From positions 2,418,001 to 2,482,000 of the forward strand of contig NZ_CP071051.1 of NCBI RefSeq assembly GCF_017161405.1: a DNA stretch of 64,000 bases, written 5' to 3'. The stretch comes from Leucobacter sp. CX169. Its GTDB lineage: Bacteria; Actinomycetota; Actinomycetes; Actinomycetales; Microbacteriaceae. Each line of letters starts with the position of its first letter. The first letter of the stretch is position 1. The translations under genes and the position numbers were made by a program. Below the pieces are notes generated by a model. It worked only from the letters and a program-made list of their open reading frames with translations, ran no database searches and had not been told where the DNA came from. Below are positions 36,662-44,977 of the stretch, in pieces.

Positions 36662-37732
36662 CTACTGCGGCACCGTCATCTCACGCCACGCACCGGTCGC
36701 GGCCTCGGTCGGCATTCCGTCGAGCACGCGAATCGTGCGGGTCGAAGGCTCGGTCACGATCGTGGCCAGGGTGCCCCAGCGCTCACCGAGCTGCTTGGTC
36801 ATGTCGGGCACGCTGCAGAGCGGCGGCTGGCCCTCGCCGCTGAGCAGCAGCTCGACCATGGCCTCCGCGCTTGCGGGCAGCCCGCCCGCGAGACGCTCGC
36901 GCACGAGCGCGAGACGCTCGGACGAGTCGGGCTCGTAGACCTCGGTCTTCTGCGCCGCGAGCGGCGTCACGTCCTGAAAATGGTTCGTGCGCTGCACCGA
37001 TCCGTCAACCTCGCCAATCACGAAGACACCGTCGGGGCTCATCTCGACCGACACGGACTGTTCGCCGTCGAGCATCGTGAAGGCCGACGACGAATTGATC
37101 GGCGCCTCGCGGATCAGCTCGATCGCTTCAGCGACGCTCGCGCACTCGGAGAGAACGATCGACGACAGCACATGCATCGGCACGCCGCCCGGGCCGTCCA
37201 GGCGGTGTCCGAGAATGTTGAAGTGCAGAGCGAGACCGCGCTCGTTCATGCCGATCTTGCTGAGAATGCCCTGCTCAGTGAGCCCCGCATAGCGAAACCC
37301 CGGGCCATCAACCTCGTGCGTGTGCCAGAACTGGTCGAGCTCGATGTGCCAGTCCCAGGTCTGCACGCCGAGGCGGCGACCGTCGACGAGGGCGGCGACC
37401 GTCGAACACTCGCTCGAGCCGGTGCTGCTCAGCGCAATAATTTCGGTGCGCGCATTCAGCGCGACGATCTCAAGCAGGTCGAGGCCGGATGACTCGGCGA
37501 CGGCGGTGAGCTCATCGACGATTTCGGGGCGCCAGACGGATAGGGCCTCGACAGTGCGCTGGGCGCCTTCGCGCTCCATCTCGAGGGTGACGCCGAGCTT
37601 GCGGAAGAGCTCCGCGTAGCCGGCGTAGGCGCCGGGCAGGCTGCCTCGCAGCTGCTCGCCGCGGCTGCGGCCAAGTTCGGCCCGGGTCTCGCCCGAGACG
37701 CGAAGGTGAAGTCGTTCGGATTTCTGGGTCAT
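36662..37732 (-). CDS. C45-family acyltransferase/autoproteolytic amidase
   Basis: A 356-residue Ntn-hydrolase of the acyl-CoA:6-aminopenicillanic-acid acyltransferase family. The N-terminal part has EQLRGSLPGAYAGYAELF, and the self-cleavage site is SSECSTV, whose Cys becomes the N-terminal nucleophile. LGVQTWDWH, GPGFRYAGLTEQG and GMNERGLALHFNIL follow as in the family. Members cleave amide bonds of acylated amines or peptides. ATG 37732 matches the family start. It lies 92 bases after dppF on the same strand, suggesting it acts on imported peptides. Confidence 0.88.
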   Translation of the reverse strand: MTQKSERLHLRVSGETRAELGRSRGEQLRGSLPGAYAGYAELFRKLGVTLEMEREGAQRTVEALSVWRPEIVDELTAVAESSGLDLLEIVALNARTEIIALSSTGSSECSTVAALVDGRRLGVQTWDWHIELDQFWHTHEVDGPGFRYAGLTEQGILSKIGMNERGLALHFNILGHRLDGPGGVPMHVLSSIVLSECASVAEAIELIREAPINSSSAFTMLDGEQSVSVEMSPDGVFVIGEVDGSVQRTNHFQDVTPLAAQKTEVYEPDSSERLALVRERLAGGLPASAEAMVELLLSGEGQPPLCSVPDMTKQLGERWGTLATIVTEPSTRTIRVLDGMPTEAATGAWREMTVPQ

Positions 37733-37746
37733 GAAAGTACTTTCAT
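37731..37746. promoter_or_regulatory. 16-bp palindrome over the C45 gene start
   Basis: ATGAAAGTACTTTCAT is a perfect palindrome overlapping the ATG at 37732. Its core AAAGTACTTT also occurs at 21141-21150, and AAAGTACTT at 47252-47260, both in promoter regions. A protein binding here would block transcription or translation of the C45 gene; no regulator is identified. Confidence 0.4.
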
Positions 37747-37824
37747 TCGATGCCGCGCCGTTGCGGGGCATTCAGCCTATAGTGCGGTGAGGCCGGCGAG
37801 TGTTCGCCGGCGCTGAGGCGGGTG

Positions 37825-38655
37825 CTACGAGCTTGTGCCGAGGAGCGAGTCCCGAAGCCCGCGCTGCGGCTTCCACCCTGGCCGCGGGGCCGAGGCGATG
37901 AGCAGCTGCGTGTAGGGATCCTGCGGGTGGTCGAGCACCTGATCGACGGTGCCCCGCTCGATGATGCGACCGTGCCGCATCACGACGACGTCGTCGGCAA
38001 TGTCACGCACCACCGAGAGATCGTGCGTGATGAAGAGGTAGCTCAGGCCGTGTTCGGCGCGCAGGCGCTTGAGTACCTGGAGCACCTGGGCCTGCACCGA
38101 CACGTCGAGCGCAGAGACGGCCTCGTCGAGCACGATGATCTTCGGGTTGGCCGCGAGGGCGCGGGCGATCGCGACGCGCTGTTTCTGGCCACCCGACAGT
38201 GCGCCGGGCAGCGCGTCGGCGTGACGCTCGGTCAGCCCAACCTCCGCGAAAAGTTCGAGCACACGTGCCCGGCGCCCGGCGCGATCGAGGTCTGGACAGT
38301 GCGCGCGCAGCATCTCGTCGATGGTCGCCGAGACCGGCAGCGAGCGGTTGAGCGATCCCTGCGGGTCCTGGAACACCATCTGGACATACTTCGAGCGATC
38401 GCGCAGCTGTGCCCGCGAGGTCGTGGGACGCACCTCGGTTCCGGCGATCCGGACCGTGCCGGAATCGGCGCTTTCCAGACCGACGACGACCTTCGCAAGC
38501 GTCGACTTACCCGATCCAGACTCACCGACCACCGCGAGGCAGGTGCCTGCCCGCAGCTCGCATGTGACATCGTCGAGCGCCGCGACGCTGGCCTTGCGGC
38601 TCAGGTGGAACGTGCGCTTCAGGCCAACAACCTCAATGATGGGGGTCTCGCTCAT
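37825..38655 (-). CDS. peptide ABC transporter ATPase (DppF/OppF type)
   Basis: A 276-residue ATPase. Walker A GESGSGKSTL, Q-loop MVFQDPQGSLN, signature LSGGQKQRVAIARAL, Walker B IIVLDEAVSALDV and H-loop FITHDLSVV are intact. The late QVLDHPQDPYTQLL region is the oligopeptide-transport C-terminal domain. Its start overlaps the dppD end by 4 bases. Fifth gene of the dpp operon. Confidence 0.94.
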   Translation of the reverse strand: MSETPIIEVVGLKRTFHLSRKASVAALDDVTCELRAGTCLAVVGESGSGKSTLAKVVVGLESADSGTVRIAGTEVRPTTSRAQLRDRSKYVQMVFQDPQGSLNRSLPVSATIDEMLRAHCPDLDRAGRRARVLELFAEVGLTERHADALPGALSGGQKQRVAIARALAANPKIIVLDEAVSALDVSVQAQVLQVLKRLRAEHGLSYLFITHDLSVVRDIADDVVVMRHGRIIERGTVDQVLDHPQDPYTQLLIASAPRPGWKPQRGLRDSLLGTSS

Positions 38656-39473
38656 GCTCCGGCCTCCTGCGTCGGTACGGGGTGCCCGGCCGGGTACAGC
38701 ATCGGCCGGGCGGCCATCAGTTCACGGGTGTACTCGGTCTTCGGGTTGTCCCGGATCTCATCGGGCGTGCCGATCTCGAGGATCTCGCCGTTCTTCATGA
38801 CCGCGAGGCGGTCGCAGACGGCGGCCGCGAGGTCGAGGTCGTGGGTGACGAAAATCATCGTCAAGCCGTGCTCGCGGCGCTTCTCGTCCAGGATCGCGAC
38901 GACCTCAGCCTGCGTGGTCACGTCGAGCGCGGTAGTCGGCTCGTCGGCAAGCAGCAGCTTCGGTTCACCCGAGAGCGCGCCGGCGATGACGACGCGCTGG
39001 AGCATGCCGCCCGAGAGCTGGTGCGGGTAAGACCGCATCACGCGCTCGGTGTCGGTAATGCCGACCTCGCGCAGCAGCTCGATCGCCCGCTCACGGGCGG
39101 CGGACTTCGACATGCTGCGCGCGTCGCTCATCCCCTCGATGAGGTAGCGCTCGACGGGCAGCACCGGGTTCAGCGCGCCGTGCGGGTTCTGGGCGATGAG
39201 CGCGAGCTCGTTCGCGCGGATCCTGCGCAGGTCCTCGCCGCTCGCGTTCAGGAGGTCCGTGCCGTCGAGCTCGATCCCGCCCTCCACGCGTGCGCCGCTC
39301 GGCTCGATGCCGAGAATGCACTTGAGGGTCATCGACTTGCCCGAGCCCGATTCACCGACGAGGCCGAGGGCCTCGCCCTGCGCGAGCTCGAACGAGTTCC
39401 CGTGCAGGATCTCGGTCTCCGCACGGGTGGCGGGGTCGGTGACGGTGAGCACCAGTCCATTGATCTTCAGCAT
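38652..39473 (-). CDS. peptide ABC transporter ATPase (DppD/OppD type)
   Basis: A 273-residue ATPase with Walker A GESGSGKSMTL, IAQNPHGALNPVLPVERYL, signature LSGGMLQRVVIAGAL, Walker B LLLADEPTTALDV and FVTHDLDLA. ATG 39473 overlaps the dppC stop in TGATG. It lacks the obvious Cys-rich FeS tail seen in some OppD/OppF proteins. Confidence 0.94.
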   Translation of the reverse strand: MLKINGLVLTVTDPATRAETEILHGNSFELAQGEALGLVGESGSGKSMTLKCILGIEPSGARVEGGIELDGTDLLNASGEDLRRIRANELALIAQNPHGALNPVLPVERYLIEGMSDARSMSKSAARERAIELLREVGITDTERVMRSYPHQLSGGMLQRVVIAGALSGEPKLLLADEPTTALDVTTQAEVVAILDEKRREHGLTMIFVTHDLDLAAAVCDRLAVMKNGEILEIGTPDEIRDNPKTEYTRELMAARPMLYPAGHPVPTQEAGA

Positions 39474-40399
39474 CAGCGCGTCCCTCCGACAGCCCGGCGT
39501 CCGCCCAGCTGCTCTCCGACGTAGCCGAAGGCGGCCACGGTGATCACAATTGCGAGACCGGCAAAGATGCTCTGCTCCCAGTACCCCTGTTGCAGCGAGG
39601 CCTGGCCGTTCGAGACCATCAGGCCCCAGTCCGCCGCGGGCGGCTGCACGCCGAGTCCGAGGAACGAGAGCGCCGCGAGTTCGATCATGGCGGCGCCGAA
39701 GTTGATCGTCATACCGGTAAAGATCTGCGTGCGCACGTTCGGGAGGATGTGCCGAACGGTGATGATGAATCCCGAGATGCCCTGCAGTTGCGCCGAGGAG
39801 ACGTAGGGCAGTCCGCGCTCGCGCAGCGCCACCGAGCGGATGACCCGCGCCGAGTAGGGCGTGAACCCGATGGCCAGGGCGATCGAGGCGGTCACGAGCG
39901 AGGGGCCAAAGATCGCGATCGCGAGAATCGCGAGCAGCATGTTCGGGAAGGCGAACAGAATGTCGAGGACGCGGCTGATGAATGCGTCGACCTTGCCGCC
40001 GAACCAGACCGCGGTGAGCGCGAGCGTCGTGGCGAGGAACGCCGTGATGACGATCACGATGAGCGGGCCGAGGAGGCTGGTGCGCGAGCCCCAGATGATG
40101 CGCGAGAAAATATCGCGACCCGACTGGTCGGTGCCCATCAGGTGCGCGAGGCTCCACGCCTCGTGACGGGCGGTGACGCTGCCCACGTACGGGTCGTACG
40201 GCGCGAGCACCGGCGCGAGGATCGCCATGAGTACGACGCCCACGATGATCACGGCGCACACGATGCCGACGGCGCCGAGCCGGTTGTTCAGACGGCGCCA
40301 CCAGGTCTGGGGCAGGTCGTGCCGGTGGCGGCGGACGAGCTGCACCGCGACGGTGTCTTGAGCGGTCGTGTTCCGACTCACTTCAGTGGGCTTGTTCAT
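39473..40399 (-). CDS. peptide ABC transporter permease (DppC type)
   Basis: A 308-residue permease. After a long cytoplasmic start with RRHRHDLPQTWWRRL, an OppC N-terminal segment and six helices follow; LMGTDQSGRDIFSRIIWGSR and SVALRERGLPYVSSAQLQG (EAA loop) are family marks. Its end overlaps dppD and its start overlaps dppB, so translation is coupled. Confidence 0.93.
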   Translation of the reverse strand: MNKPTEVSRNTTAQDTVAVQLVRRHRHDLPQTWWRRLNNRLGAVGIVCAVIIVGVVLMAILAPVLAPYDPYVGSVTARHEAWSLAHLMGTDQSGRDIFSRIIWGSRTSLLGPLIVIVITAFLATTLALTAVWFGGKVDAFISRVLDILFAFPNMLLAILAIAIFGPSLVTASIALAIGFTPYSARVIRSVALRERGLPYVSSAQLQGISGFIITVRHILPNVRTQIFTGMTINFGAAMIELAALSFLGLGVQPPAADWGLMVSNGQASLQQGYWEQSIFAGLAIVITVAAFGYVGEQLGGRRAVGGTR

Positions 40400-41346
40400 C
40401 GCGCCGACACTCCCTTGTTCAGGCGGACCCGGGGGTCGATCACTGCATACAGCAGGTCGACGATGAGGTTAATGAGGCCGAAGGCCAGCACCATGATGAG
40501 CGCGATGGCCTGGACGACGGCGAAGTCCTTCTTCTGCACCGAATTCACGAGCAGCGAACCAATGCCGTCGAGAGTGAAGGCGTACTCGATGACGAAGGCG
40601 GCGGCGAGCAGGCCCGCGATGTTCGTGCCGAGCACGGTGGTCACCGGAAGCATGGAGTTACGGATGGTGTGGCGCCACAGCACGATCTGCTTGGGAACGC
40701 CACGGGCGATTGCCATCACCACGTGCTCGGACCCCTGCTCCTCGCGCACCGCGGTGCGCGTGATGCGCGCAACGATGGCGATACCGGGCAGGGCGAGGGC
40801 GATGGCGGGCAGCGTGAGGTGCCAGATCCTGTCGACGAACCCCTCACCGGATCCGGAAACCGGGAACCAGCCGAGGTTTGCGCCGAACAGCGCCATGAGC
40901 ACGAGCGCTGCGAAGAAGGTCGGGACGGCGAAGCCGAGGTTCGAGCCGAAGACGACGAGCTTTTCGAAGATGCCCGAGCGGGTGGCCGAAAGCACGCCCA
41001 GCCCGACGCCGATGATCGCGATCAGCAGCGCGGCATAGGTCGCAAGGAACAGTGTGGTGGGGAGCCGTGACGCGACGAGCGCGGTCACGTCCTGCTGCGA
41101 GACGAGCGAACGTCCCAGGTCGCCCTGGAGCGCGTCGAGCAGCCAGTTCCAATAGCGGAGAAGGAAGGGATCGTCCAGACCGTACTGCGCGCGGATCGCG
41201 GCGAGCACCTCCGGGCTGACCGTGCGTCCCTGGACGAGGAACTGCTCGGGGCTGCCCGGGGCAAGGTACATGCCGGAGAACACGATGAAGCTGGAGATCA
41301 GCAACACCAGTGCCAGCGCGGCGATACGTTTCAGTACATAGGTCAT
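40396..41346 (-). CDS. peptide ABC transporter permease (DppB type)
   Basis: A 316-residue permease with MTYVLKRIAALALVLLISSF, APGSPEQFLVQG, the periplasmic QYGLDDPFLLRYWNWL, and EAA-loop-like VMAIARGVPKQIVLWRHTIR. Paired with DppC in the operon. Confidence 0.93.
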   Translation of the reverse strand: MTYVLKRIAALALVLLISSFIVFSGMYLAPGSPEQFLVQGRTVSPEVLAAIRAQYGLDDPFLLRYWNWLLDALQGDLGRSLVSQQDVTALVASRLPTTLFLATYAALLIAIIGVGLGVLSATRSGIFEKLVVFGSNLGFAVPTFFAALVLMALFGANLGWFPVSGSGEGFVDRIWHLTLPAIALALPGIAIVARITRTAVREEQGSEHVVMAIARGVPKQIVLWRHTIRNSMLPVTTVLGTNIAGLLAAAFVIEYAFTLDGIGSLLVNSVQKKDFAVVQAIALIMVLAFGLINLIVDLLYAVIDPRVRLNKGVSAR

Positions 41347-41375
41347 GGACGATCCCTTCCTGCGGGGGTTACCGG

Positions 41376-43022
41376 CTACTTGGCCGAGCCGAGGTCAGCG
41401 GCCCAGGGGTAGTAGAGGTAAATGAACGACGCCGGGGCGCCCGTGATCGACTTGTCCATGTACATCCGAACCGCGAGGTCAGCGATCGGCACCCACGGCT
41501 GCTGCTCCATGACCAGGGCCTCCGCCGCAACGGTGAGCTCCGCGCGCTTCGCCGGATCCGTCTCGGCCTGCGCCGCAGCGAGTGCCGCGTCGACTGCCGG
41601 GTCCGAGAAGTTCGAGTAGTTCTGGTCACTGCCGGTCTGAGCGACGCTCGCCAGGTGCAGCAGGGGGTCCGGTGCACTCAGGTAGTTCGTCGTGACGAAG
41701 CCGTCGTAGCCCTCGCGCGCCTCGGGATCGGAGAAGAACGCACCGAACTGGGCGCTCGGAATGCCGGTGGGCTCGAGGGTGATACCGAGTTCCTTCGCGC
41801 CGTTCGCCATCTCGTTCAGGATGTCGGCGTAGAAGCTGCGCTCGCTCGGGTAGACGATCTTGATCGGCTGAGTCAGGTCGACCTTGGCCGCCTTGAGCTC
41901 TTCCTTCGCGGCCTCGATGTCGTAGCTGAGGTCGGGCAGTTCCTCGTCGCGCAGCTCGGCGACATCGGGGAACTGGTTCCACGGCGACTGCGGCACCACG
42001 GAGCGCGAGGGCGTGCCCGTGCCCTCGTAGACGGTCGCGCTGATGGCGTCACGATCAGTCGCACGGGTCAGCGCACGACGCACGGCAGGATCGCCGAACG
42101 CGCCGTTGCCGGTGGCGATGATGGCCATGATCTGCATGCCCTCGCCGTAGTACAGGTTGCCCTTCTCGCCGGTCGAGAGCTGGCTCAGCGCGGGCAGCGG
42201 CACGTCGTACGAGCCCTGGATCTCGCCGGTGGCGAGGCCGTTCGCGATGGCGGTCGGATCGACGACGAAGCCAATCTCAACCTGCTTGGCCTTGGCCGCG
42301 CGGTCCTGGTTCCAGTAGCCGTCGTAGCGATCGAGCGTGATCGACTGACCCTGCTTCCAATCGCCGACCTGGAACGGACCGGTGCACATGACGCCAGCAT
42401 CGGGGTTGCCGTAGTTCTCGCCTGCGGCCTCGCGGAACTCCTGCTGCACCACGACGCCGATGATGGTGGCGAGCGATGAGGGAAGCGCGCTGTCGGCCTC
42501 GTTCAGGGTGACCGTAATCTCCCAGTCGCCGGTCTGCTCGACCGAGGCGATGTTCGACACGACGCCGCCGCCCCAGTAGCTGCCCTCAGCGGGGTCAATG
42601 TGGCGGTTGATCGAGTAGATCACGTCGTCGACGGTCATCGGCGTGCCGTCCCAGAACGTCACCTTGTCCTGGATCCCGAAGACCCAGGTCTTGCCGTCTT
42701 CGGTCTTCGAGTCGGTCGCGAGGTTCGGCTCGATCGAGAAGTCGGGCTGAATCTGGAAGAGCGACTCGCACAGGTTCGAGACGATGGTGTTCTCGGGGTA
42801 GTTGAACGCCTTGATCGGGTCGAGCGAGGCGAGTTCACCGTAGGTCGAGTTCCAGGTGACCTTGTCGATCTCACCGGTCGCTGCGGGGGTGACCTGCAAC
42901 AGCTCGTTCTCGGAGGCGTTGCCGCCGCCTTCGCCACCGCGTGCGCCTGAGGCACAGCCAGCGAGTGCCACACCGGACACCGCGAGGAGGGCGATTGACG
43001 CTCTCATCTTTGCGAGTTTCAC
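41376..43022 (-). CDS. peptide ABC transporter substrate-binding lipoprotein (DppA type)
   Basis: A 548-residue SBP_bac_5 protein. A lipoprotein signal ends at the lipobox LAGC in SGVALAGCAS, so the mature protein is anchored at the outer membrane face. LNPENTIVSNLCESLFQI-type start, VTFWDGTPMTVDDVIYSINR and the late WVPIADLAVRMYM are typical. The preferred start is GTG 43022, which has GGAGA 6 bases upstream; ATG 43034 is the alternative. First gene of the dpp operon. Confidence 0.93.
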   Translation of the reverse strand: MKLAKMRASIALLAVSGVALAGCASGARGGEGGGNASENELLQVTPAATGEIDKVTWNSTYGELASLDPIKAFNYPENTIVSNLCESLFQIQPDFSIEPNLATDSKTEDGKTWVFGIQDKVTFWDGTPMTVDDVIYSINRHIDPAEGSYWGGGVVSNIASVEQTGDWEITVTLNEADSALPSSLATIIGVVVQQEFREAAGENYGNPDAGVMCTGPFQVGDWKQGQSITLDRYDGYWNQDRAAKAKQVEIGFVVDPTAIANGLATGEIQGSYDVPLPALSQLSTGEKGNLYYGEGMQIMAIIATGNGAFGDPAVRRALTRATDRDAISATVYEGTGTPSRSVVPQSPWNQFPDVAELRDEELPDLSYDIEAAKEELKAAKVDLTQPIKIVYPSERSFYADILNEMANGAKELGITLEPTGIPSAQFGAFFSDPEAREGYDGFVTTNYLSAPDPLLHLASVAQTGSDQNYSNFSDPAVDAALAAAQAETDPAKRAELTVAAEALVMEQQPWVPIADLAVRMYMDKSITGAPASFIYLYYPWAADLGSAK

Positions 43023-43103
43023 GTAGTTCTCCATTCGGATTCGTCATTGAATCTCTTCCCGCGGGTCGCGCGGGAGCTGATCCATGCACGATCCTACGTT
43101 TTC

Positions 43104-43115
43104 CAAATCGATTTG
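43104..43115. promoter_or_regulatory. LacI-type operator, proximal copy
   Basis: CAAATCGATTTG, a perfect 12-base palindrome with the central CG typical of LacI-family sites. Its centre is 14 bases from that of an identical second copy. It lies between dppA (-) and the LacI gene (+). Confidence 0.82.
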
Positions 43116-43117
43116 TG

Positions 43118-43129
43118 CAAATCGATTTG
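43118..43129. promoter_or_regulatory. LacI-type operator, distal copy
   Basis: Second identical CAAATCGATTTG. The tandem pair would allow the divergent LacI protein to repress both itself and dppABCDF. Confidence 0.82.
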
Positions 43130-43213
43130 TTTTGCCCCAGAATCCCGGCGCTCTCGGCCGGTTCACCCGGACCCCGCGCACGGGGCAGGCGAAGCGCGGG
43201 CTATGCTGAGGCC

Positions 43214-44242
43214 GTGCAGGCGGATCGACGTGCGACCATCAAAGATGTGGCAATTGCCGCTGGAGTGTCCCCGACGACCGTTTCGCACGCGCTGAACGGC
43301 AAGGGCGTTGTCCGGAAGGCCACCGTCGAACGCATCCAGAAAATCGCAGATGAGGTCGGGTATCGGCCGAGCGCCCTCGCCCGCGGACTCCGCGAGTCGC
43401 ACATGGGCCTCATCGGGCTCATCATTCGCCCGCTGGACAGTCTCGAGACGTTCCTCCCCGAGGGCGTGGACTACTTCATGCGCTTCGCCGGATCCGCGGC
43501 ACTCACCGCCATGGAGCGGGGCTATGGGCTCATGCTCGTCTCCGACCCGACCAAGCCGGGCGCTCCCGTGAGCACCCTCGCCGCCGACGCCTGCATCGTG
43601 ACCGACCCCGTCGAGAACGACCCCGTGCTCACGCTCTTGCAGCGCCAGCGCATCCCCTCACTCTCGGTGGGCGCGGATCCTGCCCGGCCCCACGCGTTCC
43701 CTTCGATCGGCTCCAGCACAGCCCTCGAGACCACCCGCGTGCTCGACCACCTCGAGTCCGCGGGCGCGAGACGGGTCGCGATCGTCGTCGGCACTGACCG
43801 CAACGAGTGGAATCTCACCTCGCGCGCGAGCTACGTTGCCTGGTGCATTGAGCACGGGCAGGAACCACTCGTGCTCGAACAGGCCGAGACCATCGGCGAG
43901 GCGGCCGGAGAGGTCATCGCGGCCGAGGTCCTTGATACGAGCCCTGCGGACACCCGGCCTGACGCCGTGTACTGCCTCACCGGCAGGCATGCCGCGGGCC
44001 TCGTCGCCGCGGCTCAGGCGCGTGGCATTCGGGTACCGACCGACTTACTCGTCGTTGGCGGTTCAGACGCCCTGCAGAATCGGGTGGGCAGCCCGACGGT
44101 CACCGCCGTCGATCTGCGTCCCGAGTTGCTCGCCCGCAGCGCGGTTGAACTCGCGGTCCGACTCGCGGAGGGCCAGCCCGTAGAGCCGCTGATGCACGGG
44201 CCGCAGGGGGTCCTGCACATTCGAGAGTCGACGACCCGCTAG
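43214..44242 (+). CDS. LacI-family transcriptional regulator
   Basis: A 342-residue repressor. The DNA-binding domain ATIKDVAIAAGVSPTTVSHA is followed by the hinge (ADEVGYRPSALARGL) and a periplasmic-binding-protein-like sensor with GLIGLIIRPLDS, DACIVTDPVEND, VYCLTGRHAAGLV and LLVVGGSDALQN. GTG 43214 is the start closest to the HTH, with GAGG upstream. It probably binds the two CAAATCGATTTG sites and controls the dpp operon; the inducer is unknown. Confidence 0.92.
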   Translation: MQADRRATIKDVAIAAGVSPTTVSHALNGKGVVRKATVERIQKIADEVGYRPSALARGLRESHMGLIGLIIRPLDSLETFLPEGVDYFMRFAGSAALTAMERGYGLMLVSDPTKPGAPVSTLAADACIVTDPVENDPVLTLLQRQRIPSLSVGADPARPHAFPSIGSSTALETTRVLDHLESAGARRVAIVVGTDRNEWNLTSRASYVAWCIEHGQEPLVLEQAETIGEAAGEVIAAEVLDTSPADTRPDAVYCLTGRHAAGLVAAAQARGIRVPTDLLVVGGSDALQNRVGSPTVTAVDLRPELLARSAVELAVRLAEGQPVEPLMHGPQGVLHIRESTTR

Positions 44243-44300
44243 GAGCGCTTCCCAAGGGCGACTGCTCGCCGTTCGGCCGTTCCGCCGGAGCGATCCTCGG

Positions 44301-44897
44301 CTACGCCACTGGGCTTGCGACGATGATGTCGTTCTCGTCGAAGGTCATCGTCTCAAGGTTCAGGATGCAGGTGATCACGACCACTCGGCCGGGCACGTGC
44401 TCCCAGATGGGCTGCGCGCCAATGTCGGCCTTGTTGATCTCGAGCTTCTGTTCGACGACGTACTGCGCGCCGCGGTAGGCGAAGTGATCCCCAGCGACGA
44501 GCGCGCGAATGCCGTCTCCGGCGCAGCCGCCCTGCTCGCACGCGTGAGCGAGCAGGTAGTCGGTCCCGCCGTCCTCGGGGTACCCGTTCGCGGGGTCGAC
44601 GATCTGCCAGAAACTCTCACCCTCGTCCGGCGGGTTCCAGACCTCGGAGTATGGCATGACCTGGGTCGTATCGATGACGACCTCGGCCGCCGGTGCGGGC
44701 GCGGGCGCGGGCGCCGGAGTCGCCTGGGGTGTCGGGGTCGCGGTGATGGTGGAGGTCGGCTTCGGCGCCGCCTCACCCACGGGCTCACTGAAGACCCCCA
44801 TCAACGCGGCCGTCGTGAATCCCCCGGCAACTAGGAGGACCAGCCCACCTGCGGTGAACCATTTCCAGTGCCGTCGAAGGCTGGTGGTGAGCGTCAT
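44301..44897 (-). CDS. sortase-like membrane protein lacking the usual catalytic Arg
   Basis: A 198-residue protein: one N-terminal membrane helix (WFTAGGLVLLVAGGFTTAAL), a Thr/Pro/Ala linker with PAPAPAPA, then a domain laid out like a class E/F sortase. TDYLLAHACE gives the His, LVAGDHFAYRGAQYVVEQ is the typical middle strand pair, and VVVITCIL gives the Cys. In class F sortases a conserved Arg follows in a RSYRDN-like segment, but here the matching part reads MTFDENDIIV with no Arg. ATG 44897 has AGGA 7 bases upstream. It is downstream of a secreted protein gene on the same strand, separated by a terminator. Confidence 0.65.
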   Translation of the reverse strand: MTLTTSLRRHWKWFTAGGLVLLVAGGFTTAALMGVFSEPVGEAAPKPTSTITATPTPQATPAPAPAPAPAAEVVIDTTQVMPYSEVWNPPDEGESFWQIVDPANGYPEDGGTDYLLAHACEQGGCAGDGIRALVAGDHFAYRGAQYVVEQKLEINKADIGAQPIWEHVPGRVVVITCILNLETMTFDENDIIVASPVA

Positions 44898-44923
44898 GTG
44901 CATTCCTGAGTCATCGTGCCGCG

Positions 44924-44964
44924 AAAAAAGAACGGCGGCTCCTCGGGCATCGAGAAGCCGCCGT
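44924..44964 (-). terminator. intrinsic terminator after the secreted protein gene
   Basis: On the minus strand ACGGCGGCT and AGCCGCCGT pair around a loop that itself contains CTCG/CGAG, followed by TTCTTTTTT. It would end or attenuate transcription before the sortase-like gene. Confidence 0.9.
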
Positions 44965-44977
44965 CAGTACCTGCAGT

